64,000 nucleotides of DNA from the NCBI GenBank assembly GCA_036345935.2, contig JADWOT020000006.1, positions 3,661,543 to 3,725,542 on the forward strand, in the 5' to 3' direction. The stretch is from Taenia hydatigena (lineage: Eukaryota > Platyhelminthes > Cestoda > Cyclophyllidea > Taeniidae). Below, piece by piece: positions 1-10,893 of the stretch. Within the stretch, counting starts at the first letter, position 1; each line of letters opens with the position of its first letter. The position numbers were made by a program, and so were the translations under genes. Under the pieces are notes generated by a model. The model was not told where the DNA came from. It was given only the letters and a program-made list of their open reading frames with translations, and did not search any database.

Positions 1-1726
1 GCGCCTTGAAAATATGCACTTGCATGGGATTGGAGGTGTGTTGGGTTTATTAATGACGTGGTAGTTCACTCAGTGGAAATAGAGCGTCCGCTTGAAGGTT
101 GAGCATCCATATTTGCGTCATGATTCATCGTAACAGTATATTTACGACTTCAAATCCCACATAACAAATCTAAGTAGAACTTCCACCCCTGCTTTGGCTT
201 TGAGGGAACAAAAACTTGGGAAACAAAATGGCTTTGCGCAGAAAATTCGCCTTAGGATATACATAAAAGCCCTCTTAAGGGGTTCCGTTTATCGTAAATT
301 ACTTAATCCCAGGCAAATGATTACCGCACATTTTTTTTGTTTTCAGTCCCAACAACTGTTTAGACACCCTAAACTCATAAAATGCACTTGGGCGGAAGCA
401 TCTGGCGCTCACTAGAGAGTTGGTATTTGAAGTAGTTTAACATTAGTTGACAAAAAATAAGGACCGAATGGTTTGTTTTTTGAGCAATGTGGGTAGACTA
501 AATGAGATGCGATTGAGACACATAACGGTAGTCAAGAGCCTCCAAGGTAAGCCAACTAGTAGGATTCACATGCTTGCTTAAGGGCTTGCCTTGAAGTCAG
601 TTAATAACTTAGAGTTTTTCGTTAACTTAACAGCAAAAATAGCCGCCTAACATAAAAATCATTGCTTCATGGAAAATTCTGATTAACTGACCGCTTCCCA
701 TCTTCTCATCCCTATCATGCACTGGCCGGCTAGTTTTCGCCTAGCCAGAGATATGCCGATATCTCGTAGATTTATAAAACTTGAGGCGTACAGGTAAGAC
801 CAGGTTGGATGGTCTCACTCTGTATGCGATTCTATCCAGTATACTGCGGACGAATGGCTATACCTTATAAACTATTCATATCTTTTAGTATTACAATTGA
901 CTTAAATGAAGTAGTAAAGACATCACATTTTTGCCGCACGCTAGACCCATCCATGGAAGGCGATTTCACCACATCAGTATCCTTCCGGCTTTGTATATTG
1001 CTCTGCATTAGCGCTTTAGACTGAAAGCCACTCAAAGGAATTAGTACCGCGAGGATCGACACTTAGATTGTTCATCAATCAGGTAAGTTTGACTAGAAAT
1101 AAACAAGACCCAGGTTATGCTCCCCATAATAAGCTAAATTTGACAGGATGGTGTACTTGGCGGTCATGAAGCGGCCATGTGTCACACCTTCGTCTCCACT
1201 GTTCAGACATCAAATTATCCCACTTTACAAGGTAAGTAGTTATGTATCCTACAACCATTTTCCGCAAATCTCAAAGAAAAATTTAAATAGATTTGGTTGA
1301 CTAGACTTGCTTTAGAAAGCATGAAGGCAATTTTTTACCTATTAATCGTAAAGACTTAATGCTTGGTTCCGTTAAGGACCACAAATTATGCAATCTCCCG
1401 ATAAGCTTGTAGTCACCGAGCTTACTTTTATGCTTGCAACAACAAAAACATTATTTTAACTAATGCCTAAGCCAAAGAGATGCAAAACGAACCAAACAGG
1501 GATCACACTTAACTACATTAGGGCGTGAAACAACGAGTCGGTTTAATCGTTTTTCGCGTGATTGTCCCTATGATCTTAAAATACTAGCGAATCAGCTGCA
1601 CTGAATAGGGTGGGGATTTTCGAGAAACCACTTTAAAGGTTGAACCAATTTAGGAGATGGTATTTACTCCTCGTGTCCATCACACATCTCCCTTCTGCCA
1701 CACAATCACACATCAGTTGGTCTCAG
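1..1726. other. Upstream of the Ras-like exon; no exon recognised
   Basis: No exon with a P-loop, switch or NKxD motif was found here, so the earlier exons of the GTPase gene must lie left of the window or are too short to see. A strong-looking donor (AAG|GTAAGT type) sits at about 1232, but the sequence before it reads as nothing known. Two tandem-array anchors fall here: 657-700 (matching 29,041 and 50,338) and 1,147-1,175 (matching 29,485 and 50,812). If the gene has an intron here, most of this stretch is that intron (inference). Confidence 0.4.
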
Positions 1727-1943
1727 CCACAAGATGGCATTTCGTCGCGACGTGGCACTGTTGGTGAAGAAGCACTGGAAGGGGTGTGTGCTGGTGGAGT
1801 GCTCGGCCCTCTACAACTTCAACACGCTGGCCATTCTCAGGGAGGTGCTACGATTTGTACAGTATCGACAGTGTAGCCAAAAGCTCTCTACAGCTCAGAC
1901 TGCACAGGCGGTGTGGCAGAGGAATCAGTGTCGCATCCTTTGA
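1727..1943 (+). CDS. Last exon of a Ras-superfamily small GTPase, RASL10/RRP22-like
   Basis: The exon encodes about 71 residues from the acceptor to the TGA at 1941-1943. The acceptor is a C/T-rich run ending TTGGTCTCAG at 1726. The start of the exon reads HKMAFRRDVALLVKKHW, like the helix before G5 in Ras proteins. Then come a strand with VLVECSALYNFN, containing the G5 box (ECSA), and a helix with LAILREVLRF. The tail ends NQCRIL, a CaaX box whose final Leu predicts geranylgeranylation and membrane anchoring. The ECSA-x-YN context is closest, from memory, to the RASL10 (RRP22) subgroup; Rho/Rac proteins also have ECSAL but continue differently. G1-G4 would be in earlier exons outside the window. 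Family membership is well supported; the subgroup is inference. A broken copy lies at 51,693-51,850. Confidence 0.72.
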
Positions 1944-2010
1944 GTCAAATTCCTACTCGCGTCATCTTTCTTGTCATCGAACATCACAAAACTTTAAGTG
2001 AATGTATGGC

Positions 2011-2056
2011 AATAAAAAAGCATGCTCCTTACAAGATCTTCCGCTGGATAAATAAA
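2011..2056 (+). promoter_or_regulatory. Candidate poly(A) signals of the Ras-like gene
   Basis: Canonical AATAAA hexamers occur at 2011-2016 and 2051-2056, about 70 and 110 bases after the TGA. This is the expected distance for a short 3' UTR and supports 1727-1943 as a true terminal exon. The hexamer is common in AT-rich DNA, so alone it proves little. Confidence 0.45.
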
Positions 2057-4846
2057 TTGACTTCAACAAAGTTTGTACGGTGTAGTGAAGTAGGCAGTCA
2101 AAAACCATGAATCGGGTGGTTTATTTGCTTTAGCTATGGGTGTCCATGGTGATATTTCCAGTTAATCATCTCCCCAATGCGCACACGCCCTGTTTTAGTT
2201 TATCTGGACTGTTCATTAGGGAGACAAAAACGTCGCACTGCGCATCACAGCAAACTGCGTGTTGGACGCGAAATCAATCTTCTTCTTCTTTTTCTCTTTC
2301 TAATCGTCATTGTCCTTTAAGACTTTTCCTTCACCTTACCAAATTCGTGGGAATCACACACTACAACTGTTATATCGTGAAAATGTAAGAATAATGGGGG
2401 AAGAATGAGAAAGCTTTCATAGCGTGCTTGTCTCGTATTTCAATTCAAGTGAGAGTACAAAGCGGACGTGATTCGTATTGTCCAGCAAAGTTACAATTCT
2501 TAAATTGAGTCAGCATTAATGCAGACAAAACAATGAAAACACAAAAACCAAACGGATTTCGCTGCAACTCTAACAACACAATAAAATGATGTGTTTTGCT
2601 TGTCTGCGCATGAATATTCACGGTTACATGCAAAGAAGTTGAGAGCCTTACAATATGCTTCATCCTTGTGTTGACTGATGGAACTGCCATCTTCGTCTAC
2701 ACCTGGTAGAACAGTTGGGGATAAATGCTTCAATCCTCCAAGTTATGCATTATCGAAAGTCAGCCGAAGCTCCGAGGGGATGAGTCGTCAGAGGCTTCGC
2801 AGGAAAATTCGAACATGGGTTTCAGTCAAAGTAGGAGGATGAAGAATGTCCTGTATTAAAGACAAAAAATGAGAGAATTATTATTCTTTATGAATTTTTT
2901 AGTAATAATGTTGTTATTGGCACCCAGGCGCTTTTATGTAGGGTGCAAAATCTTATCCAAGGGTATCTTTTATCGAGGTATCAAATTCAGCCACTGAGAT
3001 TGCCAAAAGAAGGCACAATTTGATTTCTTACTGAGCATTCCAAATAAAAATTGCAAGGTGGTTATCCGTGCAGCACTGAGTTCTCAAATTATTTGATGAA
3101 TTTGAATTCGTTATACAATTGACGATAAAGAGTAGTTGAGCACGATCTGACCTTTTTGGAGGCAATCCTAATTGTGACATTTATGTCTCTTTTTGGGAGT
3201 GTTTTTAAATTTCATCCTAATTGCTTACAAATTACAGATTAGGTCGCAAGTCTTTATGAAATATTGACTCTTCTACTTACAAACTGGATGGCTGATGCGT
3301 GGCTATTTGAGGGAAGGTCTGCGGTTTTCTCAAGCCGGAAAGACGAAGATTCTTAAGTAGTAATTAATTTAGGCGACATTTGCTGATGCCTCCTCACAGT
3401 CTGCTCATGGATTAGTAGGTTTAGGCGCATTAAAACAGTATTTAATTCAAATTTATTCAATACCCTTCCTCGATTTTCCCATTCTACTCAGAACCTAAAA
3501 TGTGGTTGAGTGAGCACTTGAGTAGGACAAAACAAACTCCTCCCTTAATTGTTTTACTTTATTTAGCCATTCACGAAGCGCCAGTACAAGAGCCCATGAA
3601 TTAAATGCAACATTTTAAGAGTCCTACACATTTCTCATGAATTTCGACGAAGTTTATGATATAGGTCAGTTTTGTCTAATGCTACCCTTTCCGCTGAAGG
3701 CAGCTCAGTTGGCATAACCTGCAGCATCGAACCTTCATTTGGCAACTTTGTCAAAATCCAGCACCAATTACTTATTGTTAATGCCTTGAAGTATATTTAG
3801 TAAGGAAAATAACAAGCTCAGGACGGTAAAAGTTTTACTGCAAAGTAACTGGGACTTGTTTGAATCCACAAGCCTCATTAAGGGCTTAACGAGCATTTGA
3901 TTGGCAAACTTTACGACCTCTGCGTGGAATGCATTAGCCGTTATGGTTGTAAAACTTCGTTATGAAGTGAAGAGCAAAGAGCTGTTTTAACTGTCCTTTG
4001 TTTACCAAATCTTAGCAGTCCGCCTGTACTTAATATTGCCGTTGTTCACAGTGGTTTGTGGCAAGTTCTACCACAATCGTGCTAGCCTGGAGAACATGAA
4101 AGTGTAAAGTGAAGGCAGATCATGATGGGAGGTGAATTCAACCAAAAAAATCTAGCTGCATGCTCAAGCACAGTTGTAGTGTAGAAAGAAAGTAGCAACG
4201 ATTGGGGAGAAGAAGGGGAGAAAGACCCGATGCTTCCCTCAACCCCATTAATGCTGGCCCTTATTTGAGTGGTAGACATTCAACTTTCTTTTATGCACAT
4301 TAGTTGCAATGTTTTGACAAAACATCTTTATGGACTTAATAACTTTCTCCGCTTTCAAAACCCTCAAGGTAATGGGCAATTCCCTATCCAAATGCCGCAT
4401 CACAGCCTCCTTTCTAACTAACAAGTATGTTCTTTATCCTGACCAAAGACAGCGCATCGAGTTTATTGCGGATTAACGTTGAATTTTACATTTTTTCGGA
4501 CTAATAAATCATCCGAATTGCTTTTCTCTATGAGTGCTCCGCGTAAAGTCTATCACTTACTATCAGAACCTAGCCTCATAATTGATATCCAACGAAATTG
4601 ACGGGTGTCCGAGGTGACAGGGTGGGTGTTAAACCTTGCCTTGAATTTGTTGCTGAATTTATCCAAGAAGCAGAAAATATTCTACAATCAGCGAGACTTT
4701 TTAGCTCTCAGCATATTCCTAATTAGTTCACTGATAGAAGGCCCCCTAGCAGTGCACTTCTTCCATCCGGCTAATGATTAATGAAAGGAGGGAGAAGTGC
4801 CGCTGCTTTGTGTACTTCGCCCTCTTAACCTGCATCACAGCATTAA
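2057..4846. other. Non-coding stretch after the Ras-like gene
   Basis: I see no exon-like frame with good splice sites, no RNA gene and no mobile element. Only short chance frames occur. I found no convincing anchor to unit 2 or 3 here, and this part of the unit is deleted in unit 3. Confidence 0.4.
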
Positions 4847-5068
4847 AAAGAACGATTAAGCATTCTTCGTTTACGTCACTCAAGTAATGTAAGCAATAAT
4901 GCTTGTGTGTCCGCTTGGAGGCTAATCTCCACAACGAAGGAGACAGGATTCTTCTCCACAAAAGTCTATCTACATTTAATAGGCGGTTATTCTGGTAGTC
5001 CGAACCCTGTACATTTGTGCAATGAATGGCATCTCGAAGAGGAATTCGTGTCACCATTGCCTCCTTAA
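4847..5068 (+). other. Conserved segment with a 73-codon plus frame (unit 1 copy)
   Basis: Matches 32,232-32,399 in unit 2 (best between 4,930 and 5,030). The open frame runs from after a TAA at 4844 to a TAA at 5066-5068. Its core reads FFSTKVYLHLIGGYSGSPNP; the unit 2 frame has YFSPEAYLLCAGGLSASPKP at the matching place. The two share the S-x-x-x-Y-L, GG-x-S-x-SP-x-P and a following C. The frames fall out of register to the left of this core. I do not recognise a family. It could be a decayed exon, or non-coding similarity kept in frame by lack of gaps. The minus strand is also open over 103 codons at 4,746-5,057. Confidence 0.25.
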
Positions 5069-6339
5069 TGGACTAAGGATTCATTTTTGGTAGCGAGTAG
5101 AAAATTTCTTGATAATAAACTGGCTCGAGTAGGGTGTAACAGCTAGGAATAATAGTATATCTCTAAAAAGGGTTTCCGTATATATGAGGCCTAACTCCCA
5201 CTTATTTTCTTGATACTTAAAAAGGCCCTACAAATTTCAGTTAAGATTTTCTTCATTAACACTAATGAAGTTCGAGGAAATTCACTACACGGAAAACCTC
5301 TTAAAGAGCCCATCTTTCGCAGCTTCACGCAAATGTCTTCCATTCAACTCACATTTAACCACTAACTTAAGCGCAGAAAGAACAGTTTAATTTAAAGCTA
5401 CACCCTCAGCCGTTTCGGAGAAGTCAGCCAAATTCTGTCCTTCACAGACATAAATAGGAATCATCGCATCTCTTGATCCATGTCAAAATATTTCAGCCGT
5501 TTACATTGATTAAAATAAATCTCAGGAGAGTTTAAGTATGTTTACAGATGACAGGAAATTTCCATATTCCGCAGCCATTTGGCAGAAGTCGATGCTCACA
5601 GTTGGCACCTGTGTGGAAATCAATCTAATGGTGACGGGGCCGTAAATCTGTTATTATTCATTGGCATCTAAAATAGCGTCTACATTGCAATTGGGACTAC
5701 ATGCCCGCCATATACTGCGTCCTCTTTGTGCTAAATTTGTCATTTAAAATCATCCAATGTTGCCTATAAACCTCAAAACATGTATCTTCTCTGTTGAAAC
5801 AGACTTTTAATTCCTACATTCTGCGTTGGCTACAACGTAGTTGGGCTGTAAGAAATATACCTGCAAATAATACCACGCAAGTCATCGAATTTGTGTTCAA
5901 CCTAGCAGGTATTTGACCACAAAGTTACTGGTCCCTCTTGGCGGTTCCAACGAATCTGGGGTTGTGTCCTGTTTCACTAATCAAAGAGTGGATATGCTTA
6001 CTACCTTGCATGCCTATTGCTGGCCTAAAAGTAGAGTCATCTAATAATAAAGGATGGAGTTAAAAATAGTTTTTGAGGAAATGAGTTTAGCTCTATATCC
6101 TCATTGCCACATTGTTGTCATTTTAGTGCTGTCTAGCCATTTCTATCTGTTTTTTATTCAGATAGCAAAGGCGTGGATAAATGATTACATCTTTATAAGG
6201 TACCAGTGACAGCTCCTTACTAGCTTTGTTAAAGATGGTTTGCAGGAGTAGCTAGTTTAGCTTCATTTGTTAACACCATTCCCACAAAACATGGAGCTGC
6301 AACAGTTGCCAAAGGTAGACGTTATTGTTATCCCCTTTT
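5069..6339. other. Non-coding stretch with tandem-array anchors
   Basis: Around 5,575-5,640 it matches unit 2 at 33,075-33,150. At 5,908-5,950 it resembles 16,873-16,910 in the same unit (both have a CAGGTA followed by TCCCTCTTGG). No exon, RNA gene or mobile element recognised. Confidence 0.35.
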
Positions 6340-6500
6340 TTAATGGATCTTTGCCAATTCTCCAGTCCGCAGTCCATACCCCTCTTCCGCCATGTTGAGA
6401 TTTGGCGATGGGCAGTAAAAATCATGGTAGCAGTCTCTCAGGACCTGGTTTGCTTTCCGCTGCCATCAATTTAGCATCCCGAGTCCATTCCTGAATTAAA
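6340..6500 (-). pseudogene. Broken minus-strand frame, copy of 17,101-17,270
   Basis: About 190 bases (6,309-6,500) align well with 17,072-17,270. Read on the minus strand, the two copies share W-[RQ]-[RQ]-KAN near the start, a Y-x-D-[LF]-YC core, then AEE and GE, and both end at a stop near the left edge. In this copy an in-frame TGA (plus-strand TCA at 6,466-6,468) interrupts the frame just before WQRKAN, so it looks like the broken member of the pair. Several changes are at third codon positions, which favours former coding, but the sample is small. The product is not recognised. Confidence 0.3.
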
Positions 6501-9500
6501 AAAGAAGTAATGCTACTGGATTGGAAGAGCATAAGCTACGTGGAGGGGCAATTGGCATGATCTGGTAGCCATGCCACGCAGCGAATTTACGAATGCGGTA
6601 CCCTTAGCTCCCCGCAAAATGATGGTAAGGCGTTAACTGAGGAATCTAAGCATCCCATAATCGACCAATTGAAGTGATAAGGCAGTGTAGTAAATACCGA
6701 CTGATACCCAATGTTTCTTTAAGCCTCCTCTTACAACTGACATGCAATGATTGCTGTTTTGGCATCTGCTTAAGCATTTCTGATGTTGGGCGTTTTATGC
6801 CTAATGAAATTCAAACAACCACTAAAATTAAAACGACCACATAGTTCGTGTGATGAACTGCTCTTTAAAATACTCTGACTTGAACAGTATTAACGAAGGA
6901 CACGTATACAGTTTCGCCAGTTGTCCACATCTGCGACCTTGACAATCCAATGTCGTCACACCGCCCGATAAATACTTTTTGCCTTACAAAGTACATAGAT
7001 TCCAATCAATGCAAAGCTGCGTTTTTAAGCGAGCATTGAGTGGAAAAAAGTGATGCCTTAAGCATAACAGTTTTTCATATACATATAAACTGGCAATTAA
7101 GGTAATCAATTGGCCTTTGAATCTGAGAGAAATTAGCTTTTGCCATTAAAATCGGGAAAGATTTCTTGGGAGCTTTACGGGTACTTAAAATCTTAACTGT
7201 GTAATTTTGCTTAGCCCTTCTGTACGTCGAAAGCACACATTCTGCCCTTGCACTGTGTCTTCCTCTTCGATAGAAGCCTCAGTACATTACATATTTTATG
7301 CAAGGCTCCATAGTGTCGAGGTCGCGACGAATGAAGTGGGACGTTTTACAGCCTGGTTACTCAACATGGTGGAATTTCTTTTGTTTAAAAAGGGCATATT
7401 TTATTATTTCATGACCTATTAATTTGTTAAAAACACCTGGAAATACGGGTTGCATCAAAATGCACTTAAAATTAAGTAATTTTGTAAGGTATTAACCTGC
7501 ATTGCTCTGAAGACTTAGACGGCAAACATGGTGGATGCTCACCAACGAATTCGACTCTCAAGCCTGCGTTAGAGCAGCCGTTTACATATGGAAAATTCAC
7601 AAGATTCAAGGGACCGTGCCTGATTGCTTCCAATCAACACAGCGAAAGGCAAATGACTAGAGCTCCAAAGGCGCCCGCTTTATGGCAAATTATCAACACA
7701 TTTTTGTGTATTTATTGCGAAGAAGTTGAAGGCAAAGAGTAGGGCAAAAATTTACCGTGGTGACATTTTTTGCCAGGATAAATTAAGACGGAGATGCGTT
7801 GAGCACTTAGTTCCAATTCTACTTTTTCTTATTAATTGCAGTCATTGGGCACACAAGGACGCTTGCAACATTCATTTTATCGTTTTTACCTTGACCAAAA
7901 TTATCAGACTGCGTTTGGTCTATGTTGCTGCCTGCTACTCTGCTACCAAATGCCTTTCTTTTGCCATTTACACCAGTTTATATAGATAGAAATGAAGAAT
8001 GGAAATGAACGGTCACTCACCAATGCCACTCTGTCTAAGTTCGAAGCATGTTAGGGTCACTACAGCCAGGAATCGGCCAAAAATACTTGTCTATGCACAC
8101 GGAGGTAGGAACATCCAACTTTAAAGCCCGCTGCCTTCTGCCGAATGAATACGCCTATGTAATTTGGGGCGAAGCAGTAGTGAGTGGAAATTTTATTTTA
8201 AAATTAATAAAATGCAACTCTTATTTGTGACAAAGCAGATGCCGTCCGCCCCTCGAAGAGGAGAAAACGTGTTCTGATCAGGGTTAACCTTACTACCTTT
8301 ATCCTCCAGTTGTTGCTACATTGTCAAAGCATTTCCTCTTCCATTTTTTGGAAAGGTATGGCGAGTGTAAAGACTGAGCTTATCAAACAAAAGTCGCTTC
8401 TTTCTTCCACTGAATTGATCCAAATATGAGCATCTTTTGACCAATTGGTAGGTACTGGTCATAACCAACTCCACAGTGCTATTTTACAGCCTCCATATGG
8501 ATAATCGAGATTTTTCACTCATTTAAGATGTTTATTTGTCTGTCTACGCAAATTCCTTTGGATGACTCGAATCAAATCCAAAGAATAATTCTCTTTACCC
8601 ATCCCATGCTATCAAAAGCAAACGACTGTCAACAATATCAGTTTGAAAGAAAAGTTAGCTTTATTTAAAGAAGATTAATTTGGTGTATCGTTTTTTAATA
8701 CCGGCAATCGTCTTGAAGCGAGTATCATTAAAATGCTTATTGGTGGAGCATCCAGATGATTCATTGTATAAATTACCTACAATTTTTCCTATCTTTAGCA
8801 GCTTATCAAAGTAGGTGGAGTCGCAAGGTGAATTGAGAATGAATGGATGCGTTTCGTAAGCAAAGAAATTTATTGGGCTTGTAATGTGTGATGACCATAT
8901 TTACCTTCTCCACTTCCACTTAGCGCCGAGGTTTACCGATCGGGTATCCAAACTGAGTAGGGCAGATGAAGACCCACGATTTGAGTTATGCATAAACCAG
9001 GAGTTGCGTAGAAATTGGCAGATACTTTAGGTTCAATGATTTTAGGCTGAATGAAAGAAGTGGCTATGGATTGATGAGAAATATCTTCATAAGCATTATG
9101 ATTAACGGATTGTTCCAAACTGATGAATATACTGCACAATTCGTTTGTTTACTTAAGCCTCGATTCGGGTTGTGCGGCAATTTGTTTGCTGTCACTCTAT
9201 TGTGTTTTCTTTTGTCTTCAGGCAAGATTCGGGCTCTACTTGGTGACGACTGGACCTAAACGCGACAGTACAAGGATATACGCTGCGAACAAGAACATCT
9301 GTAACAACTTTTAACAGAAGGATCGGAAATGAATAAAGACAGGTATCCATTGCTCTGTTCTTTAAGCATATTAGTAATAATCGAGGCAACATTAGCAGTG
9401 AGCAGCGAAGACGTCGGCTAGGTGAACACGCGATGCCTCCTCCACCTCACTTCTAGCCTAAGAGATATGGCTGGGCAGCACCAAAGTAAGAACCAAGGAG

Positions 9501-10250
9501 CAATGGTAAACTAGTTTACATCCCATTTTAGATCAGTGTTCTTACGAGTGGTGATGGTAATGCCTAGTGATCAGCTCATTTTCCTTCCATGATGAGGTTT
9601 CTAAAATGATTTAAACTCAAAATCCAGTAGAATCACTAAGAGGAGTCAGTGATGCATTCGTAAAATGGCTTCTCATTTGCATGTAAATTTTTTGGCTGGT
9701 GCAGCTGATTTCTTGTTCTTTTTGCCTGAAAGGCATCAACTTCGTTGTGCTGACCGACATGAGGGGTTAAACGAGAGGAGGCCTGGTTGTAATACTCAAA
9801 AGGAGAGAGCTATGGAGTACTGTGATCGTCTATTTTATGCCTGGGTTTCGGTAAGCGGGCACTGAGGCCTCTGATGGCCGGAATGAATTTTGGAATATGT
9901 CACTATTCACCCGTCTCTTTCACCCCTAGGGAGTACATATTCTGTTCAAATGAATAACAACTTAAAATATCGACTTGGTTTCAAGTGTTTATCACTTTTC
10001 TGTGGAAGCCTTGAACTGTCTTATGTGTAAATGAACCCGCTGATTGTTCTCTCCTTTGATAACATCAGAAGTGGGAAAAGCTTTTTGTCGAACAAGGGTA
10101 AATTGCTTCTGCTTGGCGTTTTACCCGCGAGTCTAATGCACCAGTCCTTTGAAATGCAGTTTCGATAAAACGTGTCGGTGTGGTTAATTAGGTAAGTGTG
10201 CAGTGCGTGCAAATGAACGCTTTAAGAATTCCCATCCTCCAACAACCAAT
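6501..10250. other. Non-coding stretch with one clear unit 2 anchor
   Basis: At 7,205-7,310 it matches 34,798-34,900 in unit 2; both carry GCTTAGCCCTTCTG. A plus frame there reads LSPSVRRKHTFCP against LSPSAGQRHITCP in unit 2; the minus frame also stays partly similar (RRAK), so the coding strand is undecided. The remainder holds only chance-length frames and no recognised RNA gene or mobile element. Most of this stretch is missing from unit 3. Confidence 0.35.
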
Positions 10251-10255
10251 GCGTG

Positions 10256-10273
10256 CACACACGCACACACACA
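10256..10273. repeat. CA microsatellite, unit 1
   Basis: Short imperfect (CA)n tract. Unit 2 has a tract in the matching place (37,491-37,506). The matching place in unit 3 (about 53,501-53,512) has lost the repeat but keeps the flank ACAGAAATGCATTTAAGC seen in unit 2. Confidence 0.6.
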
Positions 10274-10722
10274 GGAAGCAAAAACTTGGTGGTGTGTGTG
10301 CCTGTCAAGATGTCAAACCATAATTCGTCTAAAAGAGCAGGAGAAAGGGAAGGCACTTTAAATGCTCAGCATAGTGATTTCAAGTCGCTTAGGTAACGAA
10401 GGAGGAAAAGGTCACAGCTGTTTCGTGCCCTATTTACCTTCATTACAGTATCTGCAGCCAATCCAGTAGGCTGCGTATTTAATCACCCTTCCACTTGTAT
10501 TTCCCTGCCTACAATGTATGCCGACCTCTTTGAACTGTCTAGCAAGGAACTTCCAATCGGATTGTTAACACACTTAAAGCGGTACCGACTTGCTGATGCA
10601 TGTAATCGCAATTATTTTGACGTAATTTGGTAAGCACTTTGGCATTGCCTGTTTGAACACTTTAGCAGAAAATTTTCAATTACACTCAGTAATGGAATTT
10701 CAAGGAATCAAAACTGCCTCTG

Positions 10723-10893
10723 ATGTACACACAGACACACCCCCATAGAGAAGCAGGGATATTACCCACGTTAAGGCTTATCTTCATTACGCCAGTAATC
10801 CAGATGTGTCACTGGTTGGAGTTCAACTACCCATCAAAAACGCCCAATTACCCACCACCCAATTCCACTTATGGACACACACCCACACACATA
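10723..10893. repeat. Paired CA-tract block, unit 1
   Basis: Two short CA-rich tracts (10,726-10,741 and 10,875-10,892) flank about 130 bases that hold a TTCATTACGCCAGTAATC-like core. The same arrangement is at 37,892-38,036 and 53,840-53,991, one of the clearest three-way anchors. Further match continues to about 11,000, where all three copies have a CATTATAAT or CATTACAAT motif. Confidence 0.6.

Noticed and set aside
1147..1232. Possible Ras-like exon ending at an AAG|GTAAGT donor
   Set aside because: None of the three frames resembles any Ras-family segment, and the phase-compatible frame has an upstream stop. The matching places in units 2 and 3 lack the donor.
10256..10893. CA-rich repeats as a CRISPR-like array
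   Set aside because: Simple dinucleotide tracts without regular repeat-spacer structure, in eukaryotic DNA.
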